Shown here: positions 43,375 to 52,155 of the stretch, piece after piece | Layout of the letters: each line of letters begins with the position of its first letter | Numbering within the stretch: the first letter of the stretch is position 1 | Translations under genes and position numbers: made by a program | The notes under the pieces: model-generated | Told to the model about the DNA's origin: nothing | Seen by the model: the letters and a program-made list of their open reading frames with translations, nothing else | Database searches by the model: none | Assembly: GCF_013376005.1 (NCBI RefSeq) | Contig: NZ_JABMJK010000022.1 | Location: forward strand, 1 to 64,000 | Source: Duganella sp. SG902 | GTDB lineage: Bacteria > Pseudomonadota > Gammaproteobacteria > Burkholderiales > Burkholderiaceae_D | Direction: 5' to 3' | DNA length: 64,000 bases

Positions 43375-43416
43375 ACGTGTGCCTCGTGTTGGCTTGGTTT
43401 CCATACGAACTCTATC

Positions 43417-44448
43417 TTACTTGTTGCGGCGCGGATCACGCAGCGGGCTGTCGCCGCCGAGCTTGCTGCGCAGCTGCTGCAGCAGCGTGGCGTCCGGCAG
43501 CGCGGTGTCGACATCGTGGATCAGCGGGTCGGTCGCGTCGGGCATGCCGAACATGGTGGCGATGGTCCTGGCCTGCGCCGTGGTCAGGATCAGCAACTCG
43601 ATGCGGCGGTTGACGCCGGCGTCGGCGCGCTTGACGTCGAGCGGCGCGCGGTCGGCCATGCCGACCACCTGCAGCACCGATTCGCGGTTCATGCCGCCGG
43701 CCAGCAGCTGCGCGCGGGCCGACATCGCGCGGTTGGCCGACAGCGTCCAGTTGGAGAAGGCGGCGTAGCTGGTGTCGGCGTACTGCAGCGAGTCGGTGTG
43801 GCCGACGATCAGCATCTGGTTCTCCATCCGCTGGAACAGCGGCCCCATCTTGCGCAGCAGCGCGCGGAACTTGTCGGTCGGCACCGCGCTGCCGCGCACG
43901 AACATGCCCTGGCGGTCGGTGTCGTGCAGCATCACGCGCAGGCCGTAGGGGGTGACCACGGATTCCAGGTTGCTCGACAGGCCGGCCTCCGCGCTCATCT
44001 TGGTCAGCACCTTGGACAGCTGGGTCAGGTCGTCCGGGGTGTCGTACCTGACCTTGGAGGAGGGCTGCTCGGGCTGCTCGGCCACCTCGGCCGTGGCCTT
44101 CTTCTTGCCCTCGGCCTCGGCGGTGCCGAAGTGCGGCATCGGGAAGCGGTCGATCAGGCTGCCGCGCGGGCCGCCCACCTGCTCGGGCATGACGCCCTTG
44201 CCCTGGTCGGTCTTGGCGCCGTCGGCCTCGGTCAGGATCTGCTGCAGCGACTCGGTGTTGCGCGCCGCCATCAGCCACAGCACCAGGAACAGGCACATCA
44301 GCGCCAGGCAGAAGTCGGCGAACGCCACCTTCCAGGCGCCGCCGTGGTCGTCGTGCTTGTGCTTGCCGCCACCGCGCTTGACGATGGTCTGGTCATGCCC
44401 CTTGTCATGCGGCTTTAGCACCACGGCCTCCACGACGCGAACTGTCAT
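43417..44448 (-). CDS. motB: flagellar motor stator protein MotB (LafU type position)
   Basis: This 343-residue protein has one N-terminal membrane helix with the ion-binding Asp45 in WKVAFADFCLALMCLFLVLWL, a linker, and an OmpA-like peptidoglycan-binding domain (about 185-300, NQMLIVGHTDSLQYA and LSANRAMSARAQLLAGG with NRRIELL). It anchors the stator. Its start overlaps motA by 44 nt at the ATG; a GTG at 44421 preceded by GGAGG would shorten this overlap and is a good alternative. It follows motA in the order seen in laf loci. Confidence 0.94.
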   Translation of the reverse strand: MTVRVVEAVVLKPHDKGHDQTIVKRGGGKHKHDDHGGAWKVAFADFCLALMCLFLVLWLMAARNTESLQQILTEADGAKTDQGKGVMPEQVGGPRGSLIDRFPMPHFGTAEAEGKKKATAEVAEQPEQPSSKVRYDTPDDLTQLSKVLTKMSAEAGLSSNLESVVTPYGLRVMLHDTDRQGMFVRGSAVPTDKFRALLRKMGPLFQRMENQMLIVGHTDSLQYADTSYAAFSNWTLSANRAMSARAQLLAGGMNRESVLQVVGMADRAPLDVKRADAGVNRRIELLILTTAQARTIATMFGMPDATDPLIHDVDTALPDATLLQQLRSKLGGDSPLRDPRRNK

Positions 44449-45325
44449 CGGCCGGCGCGCTGTCGCGGCCCTCCAGATCGTTGATCCAGCGCTCGAGCTG
44501 GGCGAAGCTCGGCTTGATGTTGAGCTGCACCAGGCGGCGGCCGGCGTCGATCGCCAGCAGCGGCGGCTTGCCGGCCACGTGGGTCACCAGCACCACCTTG
44601 ACGGTCTCCTTGTTGGCGGCCTCGGAGTTGACCAGCTGCTTCATCATATTGCACAGCGGGTCGATCAGGCCGTAGCAGAAGAAGATGCCAATGAACGTCC
44701 CCACCATCGCCGCGCCCACGTGCTCGGCGATCTCGCCCGAGGTGGCGCCCTCGTTCACGGTGTTCATGGTGATCACGATGCCCAGCACGGCGGCCAGAAT
44801 GCCGAAGCCCGGCATCGCCTCGCCGATCTTGCCGAGCGACTTGGCCGGCTGCTCGAGCTCGGTGTGGATGGCTTCCAGTTCCTGCTCCAGCACGCCTTCG
44901 AGCTCGTGCGCGTTGATCTTGCCCATCGCCATCAGGCGGAAGTTGTCGACGATGAAGGCCAGCAGTTTGGGCTCCTCCAGCACGCGCGGGTAGCGCTGGA
45001 ACAGCGGGCTGTCCTTGGGCGCCTCGACGTGGGCGTCGAGCGCCTTCAGGCCGCCGGCGGCCAGCTGCAGCAGCTCGTACATCAGCAGCAGCAGCTGGCG
45101 CTGGAATTCCGAGTCGTATTTCTTCTTGGTGATGATCTTTTTGATCTGCGTCATCATCTCCTTGAGCACGTGGCTGGGGTTGCCGATGACGAGCGCGCCC
45201 ATGCCGGCGCCGGCGATCACGATCAGCTCGATCGGCTGCCAGATCTGATGGAAGGCGCCGCCCATCATGAAGAAGCCGCCAAAGACACTGCCTAAAACTA
45301 TGAGGAGACCGACTATTTGCTGCAT
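44405..45325 (-). CDS. motA: flagellar motor stator protein MotA (LafT type position)
   Basis: This 306-residue membrane protein has four transmembrane helices (about 3-22, 30-50, 170-190 and 200-222). The cytoplasmic loop includes RYPRVLEEPKLLAFIVDNFRLM, and the pore region includes GKIGEAMPGFGILAAVLGIVITM and GAAMVGTFIGIFFCYGLIDPL. It drives rotation together with MotB using a cation flow. The ion is not proved from sequence. It lies 55 bp downstream of fliA. Confidence 0.95.
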   Translation of the reverse strand: MQQIVGLLIVLGSVFGGFFMMGGAFHQIWQPIELIVIAGAGMGALVIGNPSHVLKEMMTQIKKIITKKKYDSEFQRQLLLLMYELLQLAAGGLKALDAHVEAPKDSPLFQRYPRVLEEPKLLAFIVDNFRLMAMGKINAHELEGVLEQELEAIHTELEQPAKSLGKIGEAMPGFGILAAVLGIVITMNTVNEGATSGEIAEHVGAAMVGTFIGIFFCYGLIDPLCNMMKQLVNSEAANKETVKVVLVTHVAGKPPLLAIDAGRRLVQLNIKPSFAQLERWINDLEGRDSAPADDSSRRGGRGAKAA

Positions 45326-45380
45326 GATGATTCGCCTTTCCGCGTCATTTTTCCAATCCCTGGCCGCATCGCGCCGTGCC

Positions 45381-46139
45381 TCAGGCGTTTTGCAGTACTG
45401 CTTTCATTTTGTTGAGCGCCGCCTTGTTGAGCTGACAGACGCGGGCGTCGGTCAGGTCCAGCACGGCGGCGATTTCCTTGTAGCTGAGCTCGAATTCGTA
45501 GTACATCTGCACCACGCGCTGCTCGCGCTCGTCCAGCCCGCGCAGCGCCTGCTCCAGGCTGCGCCGCACCATCAGCTGGTCCTCCGGGCTGGGCGCGCTG
45601 TCGTTGCTGACGCTTTCCTGCAGCACCTCGTCGAAGCTGGCGATCAGCTCGGCGTTCTCATCCATCAGATACGCCTGGTAGCCCTCCGGCGTCAGCGCCA
45701 GCGCCTCCATGATCTCGTGCTCGCTCGGCTCGCGCCCCAGCTTGCGGGTCAGCGCGCGCACGCCGTCGCGCAGCTTGTGGCTTTGCTGGCGCACCGCGCG
45801 CGGGCGCCAGTCCTGGCGCCGCAGTTCATCGAGGATGGCGCCGCGGATGCGCAGGCTGGCGTAGCTGCCGAAGGCGCCGTCGGGCTCGCCGTAGCGGCGC
45901 AGCGCCTCCAGCAGGCCCATCAGGCCGATCTGTTCCATGTCGTCGCGGTCGATGGCGCCGGCGATCTGCGAATTGAGCTGACGCACGATGCGCTTGACCA
46001 GCGGCGCGTACGCCAGCAGGTGCTTTTGCTCGTCGGCCACGCTGTGCACGAGCGGCGCCGCGCCGTGCTCACCGTAGCTTTCGGCATAAGTCTCGGCGAA
46101 TTCCTCTACGTATCCCATGCCCGCTCCACTTGTGTTCAT
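45381..46139 (-). CDS. fliA: flagellar sigma factor FliA (sigma-28)
   Basis: The 252-residue sigma factor has region 2 (VKRIVRQLNSQI to IRGAILDELRRQDWRPR), region 3 (RALTRKLGREPSEHEIMEAL) and region 4 with a helix-turn-helix (YYEFELSYKEIAAVLDLTDARVCQLNKAALNKM). It drives late flagellar genes once FlgM is exported. Two starts are possible: ATG at 46139 or at 46118 behind GGAG. It lies 11 bp downstream of fliL and upstream of motA, matching lafS in laf loci. Confidence 0.96.
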   Translation of the reverse strand: MNTSGAGMGYVEEFAETYAESYGEHGAAPLVHSVADEQKHLLAYAPLVKRIVRQLNSQIAGAIDRDDMEQIGLMGLLEALRRYGEPDGAFGSYASLRIRGAILDELRRQDWRPRAVRQQSHKLRDGVRALTRKLGREPSEHEIMEALALTPEGYQAYLMDENAELIASFDEVLQESVSNDSAPSPEDQLMVRRSLEQALRGLDEREQRVVQMYYEFELSYKEIAAVLDLTDARVCQLNKAALNKMKAVLQNA

Positions 46140-46150
46140 GCTGCCTTGGC

Positions 46151-46630
46151 TTACTCGACAATGAGCTTGCCTATCATGACTTCGTCAAACGGCTTTTCGC
46201 GGCCTTCCTGCTCGAACGCGTGGTCGAAGGCCTTGTTCAATTCCCCGGCGAACTGGTCGATGGTCATCACGCGCGCGCTGGCCATCGGCAGGTTGGACAG
46301 GGTCTTCACCGCCACGCTGCGCAGCATCGGCAGGTTTTCCTTGGTTTCCTTCTCGCGCTTGGCGTCGGTGGCCACCACCAGGTCGGCCGACAGATAGTGC
46401 GTCACGGTGTCGCTCGGCTCATGCTTGAGCATGACCACCACCTTGTCCACGGTCAGGTACTTGGGCGGCAGCTCCGACTTTTTCTCTTCCTTCTTGGGTT
46501 TTTTCTTGGCTTCCTTTTCCTCGGTCGCGTGTTCCTCGCCGCCCTTGGACATGTACCAGACGGCGCCGCCCGCCACCCCGGCGGCCAGCACGGCCACCGC
46601 CGCAAAAATGATGATGACTTTTTTGTTCAT
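46151..46630 (-). CDS. fliL: flagellar basal body-associated protein FliL
   Basis: The 159-residue protein has an N-terminal membrane helix (about 4-26), a highly charged linker (about 30-54) and the periplasmic FliL domain (about 58-159, with LTVDKVVVMLKH, DLVVAT and LRSVAVKTLSN). It supports the stator. Here it sits between fliK and fliA, not ahead of fliM as in E. coli. This order fits lafF. Confidence 0.93.
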   Translation of the reverse strand: MNKKVIIIFAAVAVLAAGVAGGAVWYMSKGGEEHATEEKEAKKKPKKEEKKSELPPKYLTVDKVVVMLKHEPSDTVTHYLSADLVVATDAKREKETKENLPMLRSVAVKTLSNLPMASARVMTIDQFAGELNKAFDHAFEQEGREKPFDEVMIGKLIVE

Positions 46631-46638
46631 TGTGCGAA

Positions 46639-48168
46639 TTACTCCCCGGTCATGGCAAAGGTGGCGGCGCTGTCATCGTCGTTCAGGGCGCGGCCGGGCG
46701 TGCGCCCCTCATCCTGGCCGCGCTGCTGGCCGCTGCGCCCGCCCTGGCCCTGGTCGGCCTGGGCCTGCGCGCGCGCCGACGACACGGTCACGGCCACGTC
46801 GGTGTACTGGCGGTTGGACAAGTCCTGGCGCACGCTGTCGCCGATGGTGTTGAGCTGGCGCAGCACTTCGCTGTTGTTGGCCGTCAGGTTGACCTGCAGC
46901 GCGCCGGCGCTGTGACGGATCGAGATCTCGATGCTGCCCATGTTGGGTGGTTCGAGGCGGATCACCGCCTGCTCGCTGTTGCGCTGCAATTGCAGCTGCA
47001 GGCGGTCGCCCAGCGCCTGGCGCAGCGGCTGCTGCCACTGCTCCGGCGTGCCGGCCAGGGTCACCGTGCCGCCGCTGGTTGCGCCGGCGGCGGCGCCGGT
47101 CTGGCCGGTGGCCGCGACGTTGGCGGCGTTGGCGCCGGTGCCGGTCAGCGTGAAGCTGTGCTCGTCGGCCTTGGCGCCGCCGAAGGCCGCCGCGGCGGTG
47201 GCGGTGCCGGCGCCGCTGCCGGCGGCGCCGTTGTTCTCGGCCGCGCGGGTGACGATGCGCACGCCGTTGACCCAGGCTTCGCGCAGCGGCGTGTTGACGA
47301 TGTGGAGCGGCATCGGCGGGGCGTCGTCGGCGGCCGCCGGCGCCGGCTGCTCGGCCGGGGCGGCGGTGTCGCTGTCGGACTGGCGCGCGGCCACGGCGGC
47401 CAGGGTGCTGGTGTTGTTGGCCTGCGCGGCGGCGCCGGTCTGCTGGGCGGCGGCGCTGGCGGCCGCCGCGGCGGTCGCGCTGGCCTGGGCGGCCGCGGCG
47501 GTGGCGGCGTCCTCGGCGCCGCTCGCGGCCGGCGTCACCGCCACGCTGGCGGCGGCCAGGTTGAGGCGGGTGGCGCTGGTGTTCAGGGTGGCGGCCGCGC
47601 TGACGGCCTCGACGCCGCCGGCGCTGTCGGCGCCAGCGCCCGGCGCGGCCGGGGCCGGGGCCGGGGCGGGCGCGGGCGCCACGTTCAGCAGCGAGCTCAC
47701 CATGGCCGGCAGCACGCTGCCGGCGGCGGCCGTGCCGGAACCGCTGGCGTCGTCGCTGCCGCTGTCGCCGCCATCCTCCGCGCCGCCGGCGGCCACGTCG
47801 GCCAGATTCAGCAGCTGCGAGAACAGCGGCGCCACCACCGGGGCGGCGTCGGCGGCCGCCTGCGCGGCGGCGGCCGAGACGGCGGCTGCCGTGCTGTCGG
47901 CGCTGTCGCGGGCCTCGGCCTGGTTGGCGGCGGACGCGCTCTGGCGGCCGGCGTTGGCCGGGCCGGGCTGGGTGTTCTGATGGTTCTGGCTGGCGGGCGC
48001 CGGCTTGGCGGCCGGCTTGCTGTCACTCCTGGTGTCGACGACGGCCTTGGCGGTGGCGCCCGTACCCTTGCCGCCGTTGACGGCGGTCTGGTTGGCGGCC
48101 ACCGGGGCGGTCAGTTCGGCCTGGGCGGCGCGCGCCGCCGCCGTTGCGCTGGAGAGTGTCGTGGTCAT
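46639..48168 (-). CDS. fliK: flagellar hook-length control protein FliK
   Basis: This 509-residue protein has a long Ala-rich, poorly conserved N-part (1-370) of low complexity and a conserved C-terminal Flg_hook domain (about 375-465): PEQWQQPLRQALGDRLQLQLQ, AVIRLEPPNMGSIEISI and LQVNLTANNSEVLRQL. It sets hook length and switches the export gate. Its ATG overlaps the fliT stop (ATGA). FliL follows with 8 bp between. Confidence 0.93.
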   Translation of the reverse strand: MTTTLSSATAAARAAQAELTAPVAANQTAVNGGKGTGATAKAVVDTRSDSKPAAKPAPASQNHQNTQPGPANAGRQSASAANQAEARDSADSTAAAVSAAAAQAAADAAPVVAPLFSQLLNLADVAAGGAEDGGDSGSDDASGSGTAAAGSVLPAMVSSLLNVAPAPAPAPAPAAPGAGADSAGGVEAVSAAATLNTSATRLNLAAASVAVTPAASGAEDAATAAAAQASATAAAAASAAAQQTGAAAQANNTSTLAAVAARQSDSDTAAPAEQPAPAAADDAPPMPLHIVNTPLREAWVNGVRIVTRAAENNGAAGSGAGTATAAAAFGGAKADEHSFTLTGTGANAANVAATGQTGAAAGATSGGTVTLAGTPEQWQQPLRQALGDRLQLQLQRNSEQAVIRLEPPNMGSIEISIRHSAGALQVNLTANNSEVLRQLNTIGDSVRQDLSNRQYTDVAVTVSSARAQAQADQGQGGRSGQQRGQDEGRTPGRALNDDDSAATFAMTGE

Positions 48169-48482
48169 GCTTGGATTCCGCTTTCTGCTTGTTCGTTTTC
48201 GAGGGCGTAGGCGAGCCAGCCCTCCTTGTTTGCCTGCATGTCGTGCAAGCGCCGCGCCAGGTCATCGGTGGCGCGGTCGCAGCGCTTGACTGCCTCGTTG
48301 TGCATCTGCCGCAGGGCCGACAGCGCGGCCCGCTCGGCGCCGCTCCACTGGCCCTGCGCCGCCATCTGCGGCAGCACGGTTGCCATTAACGTGTTAATCG
48401 CCGCCAGCGCCTTCCAATCCTCGGAAGCGATGGCGGCGCTCATTTTCTGCGCCATCTGCAGCAGGGTGCGCTGCCTATCCAT
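48165..48482 (-). CDS. fliT: FliT-like flagellar chaperone
   Basis: This 105-residue helical protein starts MDRQRTLLQMAQKMSAAIASEDWKALAAI and sits between fliS and fliK with 4- to 8-nt overlaps. Its size and location fit FliT (lafD), the FliD chaperone. Sequence similarity in this family is weak, so the name rests largely on context. Confidence 0.75.
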   Translation of the reverse strand: MDRQRTLLQMAQKMSAAIASEDWKALAAINTLMATVLPQMAAQGQWSGAERAALSALRQMHNEAVKRCDRATDDLARRLHDMQANKEGWLAYALENEQAESGIQA

Positions 48483-48867
48483 TGGTTTTAGCCTGCACGC
48501 CCAGCCATCCTTTTTTGATCGTGGTCAGCAGGGTGGTGACCTCGTCGATGATGGCCGGGTCGAGGCTGACGCCGGCCGTGTACAGGCGGCCGGCGCAATA
48601 GTCGTACAGGCGTCCCAGGTTTTCCACCACCTCGCCGCCGTTGTCGAAGTCCAGCGAGCTCGACAGGCCGTTGATGATGTCGGTGCACTTGTTCAGGCTC
48701 TTGGCCTTGAGCTCGTAGCGCTTGCCGACGATGTGGCCGCGCGCGCGCGCCAGCTCTTCGAGCAAGCCGTCGGTCAGCACCAGCACCAGCTCAATCGGCG
48801 AGGCGCGCGCAACCTGGGCGTCGAGATTGGTGGTGTGGTAACTGCTATAGGCTTCCTGGTTCAACAT
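48475..48867 (-). CDS. fliS: flagellin export chaperone FliS
   Basis: This 130-residue helical protein has the FliS pattern: NQEAYSSYHTTNLDAQVARASPIELVLVLTDGLLEEL, then AKSLNKCTDIINGLSSSLDFDNGGEVVENLGRLYDYC. It should bind flagellin before export, yet no flagellin gene is found in this window. The start is the ATG at 48867; an upstream TTG is rejected. Confidence 0.94.
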   Translation of the reverse strand: MLNQEAYSSYHTTNLDAQVARASPIELVLVLTDGLLEELARARGHIVGKRYELKAKSLNKCTDIINGLSSSLDFDNGGEVVENLGRLYDYCAGRLYTAGVSLDPAIIDEVTTLLTTIKKGWLGVQAKTNG

Positions 48868-48901
48868 GGTATTCACCGTACGGGTCAAAAAATGGCAAGG
48901 T

Positions 48902-50314
48902 TTAGTTCTCGCTGTCGCTGGAGAACAGGGCGGTAAACATGTTCGAGGTGGTGGTCATCGACGACTGCAGCTCCTGCAGCTTGGTAAATTGGGCCAGGTA
49001 ACGCTGGTAGGCGTTGTCGAACTGGGTTTGCAGCGTGGCCTGGCGCTCGGCGATGTCGGTCTGCTGCTTGGTGACGGCGTCGCGGCGGCTGGCGATGTAG
49101 CCGCCGGCGCTGCTGGTCCAGGCGGTGGTCAGCTTGTTCATCGCGCCCAGCACGCCGCTGTCGACGCCGACGCCGGCGCGGCCGAACAGGCTGTCCAGCG
49201 TGCCCGGGTTGGCGGCGATGGTCTTGTTCAGGCGCGCGGTGTCCAGCGTCAGCGTGCCATCCTTGGCGGCGGTGATGCCGAAGTTGATCAGCGAGATGCC
49301 GCCGGTGGCCGCGCGCAGCGCCGCGTTCAGGCGGTCGCGCAGGTTGAGCACGCCGGCGTCGCTGTGGAAGGCGGCGTCGGCGCTCTTGGGCGTGCTGTCG
49401 GTGCTGGAGGCGGCGCTGTGGTCGCCGGCGGCGGTCAGGGTGTCGAACACGCCCAGCAGGGTGTTGTAGGCGGTGATGAAGCTTTGCACATTGGTGGCGG
49501 TGGCGCTGCTGTCGGCCGCCACCGTCATGGTCACCGGCGCCGCGCCGGCCGCCTGCGCCTGGGTGATGGTGAACGACACGTCGTCCACCACGTTGAAGGT
49601 GTTGGAGGCCTGCTGCACCTTGGTGCCGGCCTGGCCGCCCACCCAGACGATGGCGTCGGCGGCGGCGGTCAGCGTGGTTTGCGCCGACAGGTCGGACTGC
49701 AGGTTGGCGTCGCCCAGGCCGGAGACGTCGATCGAGGCCACGCCGTTGGCGGCGCCGGTCTTGGCCGAGGTCAGCACCAGCTTGGACTGGCCGTTGACCG
49801 TCATGGTGGAGGCGGTCACGCGCGAGCCGTTGTTGGCCGCCGAGTTGATCGCGGCCGCCACTTCCTTGGCGCTCAGCACGCCGTCCATATTGCTGTCGGC
49901 GTTGGCCAGGTCGACCTGGAACGAGGAGCCGTCGGCCAGCATCACGTTCATGGCGCCGGCGTTGGTGGCCACGCTGTCGTTGACGTTGTACGACACCTGG
50001 CCCGAGGTGGCCAGCTGCTCGACGTAGAACGAGTAGGTGCCGGCCACGGCCTTGGAGGTGGCGCTGGCGGTGGCGATCGCGGTGTTGCTGAAGGTGGCGG
50101 CGTTGGCGCTCACGCTCTTGGTGCCGCTGGCCAGCGCGCTCATGCTGCTCTGGAACGCGCTCAGCGCCGAACCCAGCGTGGTCAGCGCCGACGCCGTCGC
50201 GGTGGCCCTGGTGGAACGGCCGTCGAGGATCGCCTTGGTGCCGGCCACGTAGGCGTTGGCCAGGTTCTCCGCGGTGGTTTTCGGATCGTAGGTTGGACTG
50301 CTGATGACTGCCAT
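48902..50314 (-). CDS. fliD: flagellar filament cap protein FliD, with an EF-hand-like loop
   Basis: The 470-residue protein is the filament cap (HAP2). The N-terminal region (about 12-110) and the C-terminal region (LTTAWTSSAGGYIASRRDAVTKQQTDIAERQ to the coiled end) form the D0/D1 helices, with AAKDGTLTLDTARLNKTIAANP in between. Within the flagellin-IN-like part, residues 140-151 (DSNMDGVLSAKE) match an EF-hand calcium loop at positions 1, 3, 5, 6, 8, 9 and 12. It follows fliJ with a 99-bp gap, and no flagellin gene precedes it, unlike lafA-lafB in lateral loci. Confidence 0.93.
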   Translation of the reverse strand: MAVISSPTYDPKTTAENLANAYVAGTKAILDGRSTRATATASALTTLGSALSAFQSSMSALASGTKSVSANAATFSNTAIATASATSKAVAGTYSFYVEQLATSGQVSYNVNDSVATNAGAMNVMLADGSSFQVDLANADSNMDGVLSAKEVAAAINSAANNGSRVTASTMTVNGQSKLVLTSAKTGAANGVASIDVSGLGDANLQSDLSAQTTLTAAADAIVWVGGQAGTKVQQASNTFNVVDDVSFTITQAQAAGAAPVTMTVAADSSATATNVQSFITAYNTLLGVFDTLTAAGDHSAASSTDSTPKSADAAFHSDAGVLNLRDRLNAALRAATGGISLINFGITAAKDGTLTLDTARLNKTIAANPGTLDSLFGRAGVGVDSGVLGAMNKLTTAWTSSAGGYIASRRDAVTKQQTDIAERQATLQTQFDNAYQRYLAQFTKLQELQSSMTTTSNMFTALFSSDSEN

Positions 50315-50413
50315 GATCGTGCTCCTGGAAAGGATAATGAAGTGTACCCTGATATAGGGCGACCTTAATCGTTTCCGTATGAAAATATTTCTAACGATTT
50401 TTTGTAACGGCGC

Positions 50414-50845
50414 TTATTTCTGGCCGCGCAGCCACAGTTGCGTTGCCAGTTCGTCATGTTGCTTGCGTTCCTTGACGTTCTGCTGGCGGTTGTAGACCTG
50501 TTGCTCCTTGGTCAGCACCTTGTCCATCACCTCGCGCTTGGCCCACGCCTTGTTGAGCGCCTGTTGCGACACCGCCATGTCGGCCTCGTGCATGTGCAGG
50601 TCGAGCCGGTGGCTGTCGGCCATGGCCATCACGGCCTGCTTGTAGTCGCCGCAGTTGCCGGCCAAGGCAGGGTGGAGGTTGCCGCTCGGGCCGCTGTTGG
50701 TGTACAGGCTGGTCAGGCGCTCGAGGTTCTTCTGATACCGCTCGCGCACGCTGGCCTTCTCCGCCATTTCCGTCTGCAGGCGCTCGACTTCCGTGTTGCG
50801 CAGGGCCACCAGGGTGGTCAGGTTGCGGATTTTCTGTTGGCTCAT
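50414..50845 (-). CDS. fliJ: flagellar export protein FliJ
   Basis: The 143-residue helical protein is the central stalk of the FliI ATPase ring. It is predicted to be a coiled coil nearly throughout (NTEVERLQTEMAEKASVRERYQKNLERL, and KREVMDKVLTKEQQVYNRQQNVKERKQHDELA), and the ATG overlaps the fliI stop by 4 nt. Position after fliI and length match FliJ. Confidence 0.9.
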   Translation of the reverse strand: MSQQKIRNLTTLVALRNTEVERLQTEMAEKASVRERYQKNLERLTSLYTNSGPSGNLHPALAGNCGDYKQAVMAMADSHRLDLHMHEADMAVSQQALNKAWAKREVMDKVLTKEQQVYNRQQNVKERKQHDELATQLWLRGQK

Positions 50846-52155
50846 GATGTCATCAGCTTTTCAAGTTGGGCGATGCAATGGGCGATCGGGGCTTCTTCCT
50901 TGGTGCCCTGGCACAGGAAATCTTCGACCCTGGGGTGCAGCTGCACCGCCTTGTCGGTGACCGGGTCGGCGCCCGGCACGTAGGCGCCCAGCGGGATCAG
51001 GTCGCGCACGCGGTCGTGGCGCGCCATGCTGGCCTTGAGCGCGCGCGCGGCCATCATGTGCTCGTGGCTGATGACTTGCGCCATGCAACGGCTGATCGAG
51101 GCGGCGATGTCGATCGCCGGGTAGTGGCCGCGCTCGGCCAGCTCGCGCGTCATGACGATGTGGCCGTCGAGGATGGCGCGCGCGGTGTCGACCACCGGGT
51201 CCTGGTGGTCGTCGCCCTCGGCCAGCACGGTGTAGATGGCGCTCATGCTGCCGGCCTGGTTCTCGCCGTTGCCGGCCGATTCCACCAGCTGCGGCAGGTT
51301 GGAGAACACCGACGGCGGATAACCCTTGGTGGCGGGCGGCTCGCCCAGCGCCAGCGCCACCTCGCGCAGCGCCATGGCGTAGCGGGTCAGCGAGTCGACC
51401 AGCAGCAGCACGTTCTTGCCCTGGTCGCGATAGTGGGCCGCGATCGAGTGGCACAATTCGGTCGCCATCACGCGCATCAGCGGGCTCTCGTCGGCCGGGG
51501 CGATCACCAGCACGGCCTTCTGCAAGCCATCCTTGCCCAGCGACATGTCGACAAACTCGCGCACCTCGCGCGAACGCTCGCCGATCAGGCCCACCACCAC
51601 CACGTCGGCCACGGTCTGGCGGGTCATCAGGCCCAGCAGCACCGACTTGCCGACGCCGGAGCCGGCCATCAGGCCCACGCGCTGGCCCTTGCCCAGCGTC
51701 AGCATGGCATTGATGGCGCGCACGCCGACGTCGAGCGGCTCGGTGACCGGCTTCTTCTTCAGCGGATGGATGCGCGGCGGCTGCGAGTCGAGCGGGAAAT
51801 CGCCGCTCAGCTTGCCCAGGCCGTCGATCGGCTCGCCCAGCCCGTTGACCATGCGGCCGAGCCAGCCGGAGCCGATCTGCAGGCTGATCTTCTCGGGCGA
51901 GGGCAGCACGCGGGCGCCGGTGGTCAGGCCCACGGCCTTCTTGAACGGCATCAGGAATGATAGTTTGTCGCGGAAACCGACCACCTGCGCGTCCAGCCAT
52001 TCGCCGTTGACTGTCTCTATCTGGCAACGCTGGCCCGTGTGCAGCGGGCAACCCACGGCCTCAAGCAACAAACCGGACGCGCCCACCAGGCGCCCGGTCG
52101 GGGTCGCCATGGGTACCGAACCCAGTTCCAGATTGCGTAAGGCATCTGCGATCAC
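50842..52155 (-). CDS. fliI: flagellum-specific ATPase FliI
   Basis: The 437-residue protein is the export ATPase, related to F1-beta. Walker A is GSGVGKS (165-171), Walker B lies in NVLLLVDSLTRYA, and GLIGERSREVREF and AAYVPGAD-like GAYVPGADPVTDKAV are family motifs. It unfolds and delivers substrates to the FlhA/FlhB gate. It overlaps fliH upstream and fliJ downstream by 4 nt. Confidence 0.97.
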   Translation of the reverse strand: MIADALRNLELGSVPMATPTGRLVGASGLLLEAVGCPLHTGQRCQIETVNGEWLDAQVVGFRDKLSFLMPFKKAVGLTTGARVLPSPEKISLQIGSGWLGRMVNGLGEPIDGLGKLSGDFPLDSQPPRIHPLKKKPVTEPLDVGVRAINAMLTLGKGQRVGLMAGSGVGKSVLLGLMTRQTVADVVVVGLIGERSREVREFVDMSLGKDGLQKAVLVIAPADESPLMRVMATELCHSIAAHYRDQGKNVLLLVDSLTRYAMALREVALALGEPPATKGYPPSVFSNLPQLVESAGNGENQAGSMSAIYTVLAEGDDHQDPVVDTARAILDGHIVMTRELAERGHYPAIDIAASISRCMAQVISHEHMMAARALKASMARHDRVRDLIPLGAYVPGADPVTDKAVQLHPRVEDFLCQGTKEEAPIAHCIAQLEKLMTS

